DNA of 5,397 nt from an uncultured Muribaculaceae bacterium. GTDB taxonomy: Bacteria > Bacteroidota > Bacteroidia > Bacteroidales > Muribaculaceae. Shown here one piece after another: positions 5,113 through 5,397 of this stretch; within the stretch, counting starts at the first letter, position 1; the number at the start of each line of letters is the position of its first letter. A program made the translations under genes and the position numbers. The notes under the pieces are model-generated. The model made no database searches. It was not told the origin of the DNA and was given only the letters and a program-made list of their open reading frames with translations. The stretch lies in assembly GCA_910579605.1 (NCBI GenBank), contig CAJTUG010000017.1, forward strand, positions 1-5,397, read 5' to 3'.

Positions 5113-5397
5113 AAAACCTTGGACGCTTTTTGTATCTTCATGTTATCTAATAATTCAAAAGCTTCTGCCCTGGAAGCACTTATACGGTCTGGCCGATGAG
5201 CGTCGCTATTTACGATTATCGGTACTCCGGAGTCTACAAGTTTTTTCCAGTATTTTTCATTTGGGAAAAAACGTCCATGCTCTTGGCGTGCTTTTGTGTT
5301 TATTTCAATAAGCGTTTTCTTTTGTATTATTAAATCAACTATCTCGTCCATCAACGAGCGGTAGTGTGTGCCTTCTTCTATTCCTGGGGCATAGTAA
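5109..5397 (-). CDS. PHP-domain phosphoesterase (histidinol-phosphatase-like), 5' part missing
   Basis: The last 95 residues of a PHP-domain protein are visible; the frame stays open to the right edge, so the start lies outside the window. The fragment reads YYAPGIEEGTHYRS before LMDEIV. It contains LIEINTKARQ, whose Glu is a likely metal ligand, and VNSDAHRPDRI, the closing Asp-Ala-His metal-binding motif of PHP phosphatases. EAFELLDNM near the end forms the C-terminal helix. The pattern fits histidinol-phosphatase-type or other small PHP hydrolases, which use a multinuclear metal site to remove phosphate. The missing N-terminal HxH motif would be needed to separate histidine biosynthesis from other roles. 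Its TGA overlaps the U32 start codon in ATGA, making it the upstream partner in the operon with the U32 gene and ruvA. No internal Met start is credible because conserved sequence continues upstream of 5354. Confidence 0.85.
   Translation of the reverse strand, partial: YYAPGIEEGTHYRSLMDEIVDLIIQKKTLIEINTKARQEHGRFFPNEKYWKKLVDSGVPIIVNSDAHRPDRISASRAEAFELLDNMKIQKASKVL

Noticed and set aside
1..5397. A previously undescribed multi-gene system such as a defence or mobile cassette
   Set aside because: All six protein genes fall in recognisable families with conventional layouts, and no toxin-antitoxin, retron, CRISPR or reverse-transcriptase-like signal was found.

Overview
The window looks like an ordinary, mostly core-genome stretch of a Bacteroidota (probably Bacteroidales) chromosome. 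The main evidence is promoter grammar. Upstream of a tRNA gene, a DNA-repair gene and a flavoprotein gene there are TAnnTTTG -7 boxes, with a TTG-type -33 element 18-20 bases further upstream. This is the signature of the Bacteroidota housekeeping sigma factor. Start codons lack clear Shine-Dalgarno sequences, and the protein families also fit this phylum. No species can be named from the sequence alone.

Layout from left to right. At the left edge is the 5' part of a tRNA-Leu(UAG) on the minus strand, with its own promoter. Diverging from it is ogt, an O6-methylguanine-DNA methyltransferase on the plus strand. Converging on ogt, with an 8-bp gap, is a minus-strand flavodoxin-fold oxidoreductase with an iron-sulfur-flavoprotein-type cysteine cluster; an inverted repeat overlaps its promoter. 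After a 255-bp AT-rich intergenic region comes a plus-strand lipoprotein with an alpha/beta-hydrolase fold and a GQSMGG nucleophile elbow. A long hairpin, carrying an 8-bp tandem duplication in one arm, separates it from the convergent genes that follow.

The right half is one minus-strand operon, read from the right edge as PHP-domain phosphoesterase (5' part missing), then a U32-family protein, then ruvA. Both junctions are 4-base ATGA overlaps, so the three genes are very probably co-transcribed and translationally coupled. RuvA acts in Holliday-junction branch migration. The U32 protein belongs to the family containing the RNA hydroxylases RlhA and TrhP. The PHP protein resembles histidinol-phosphatase-type enzymes. 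No direct biochemical link between the three is evident from the sequence.

I found no mobile element, CRISPR array, phage gene or clearly new multi-gene system. The points most worth a second look are the replaced oxyanion-hole motif of the lipoprotein hydrolase, the second cysteine cluster at the C-terminus of the U32 protein, the duplicated hairpin arm, and the inverted repeats over two promoters.
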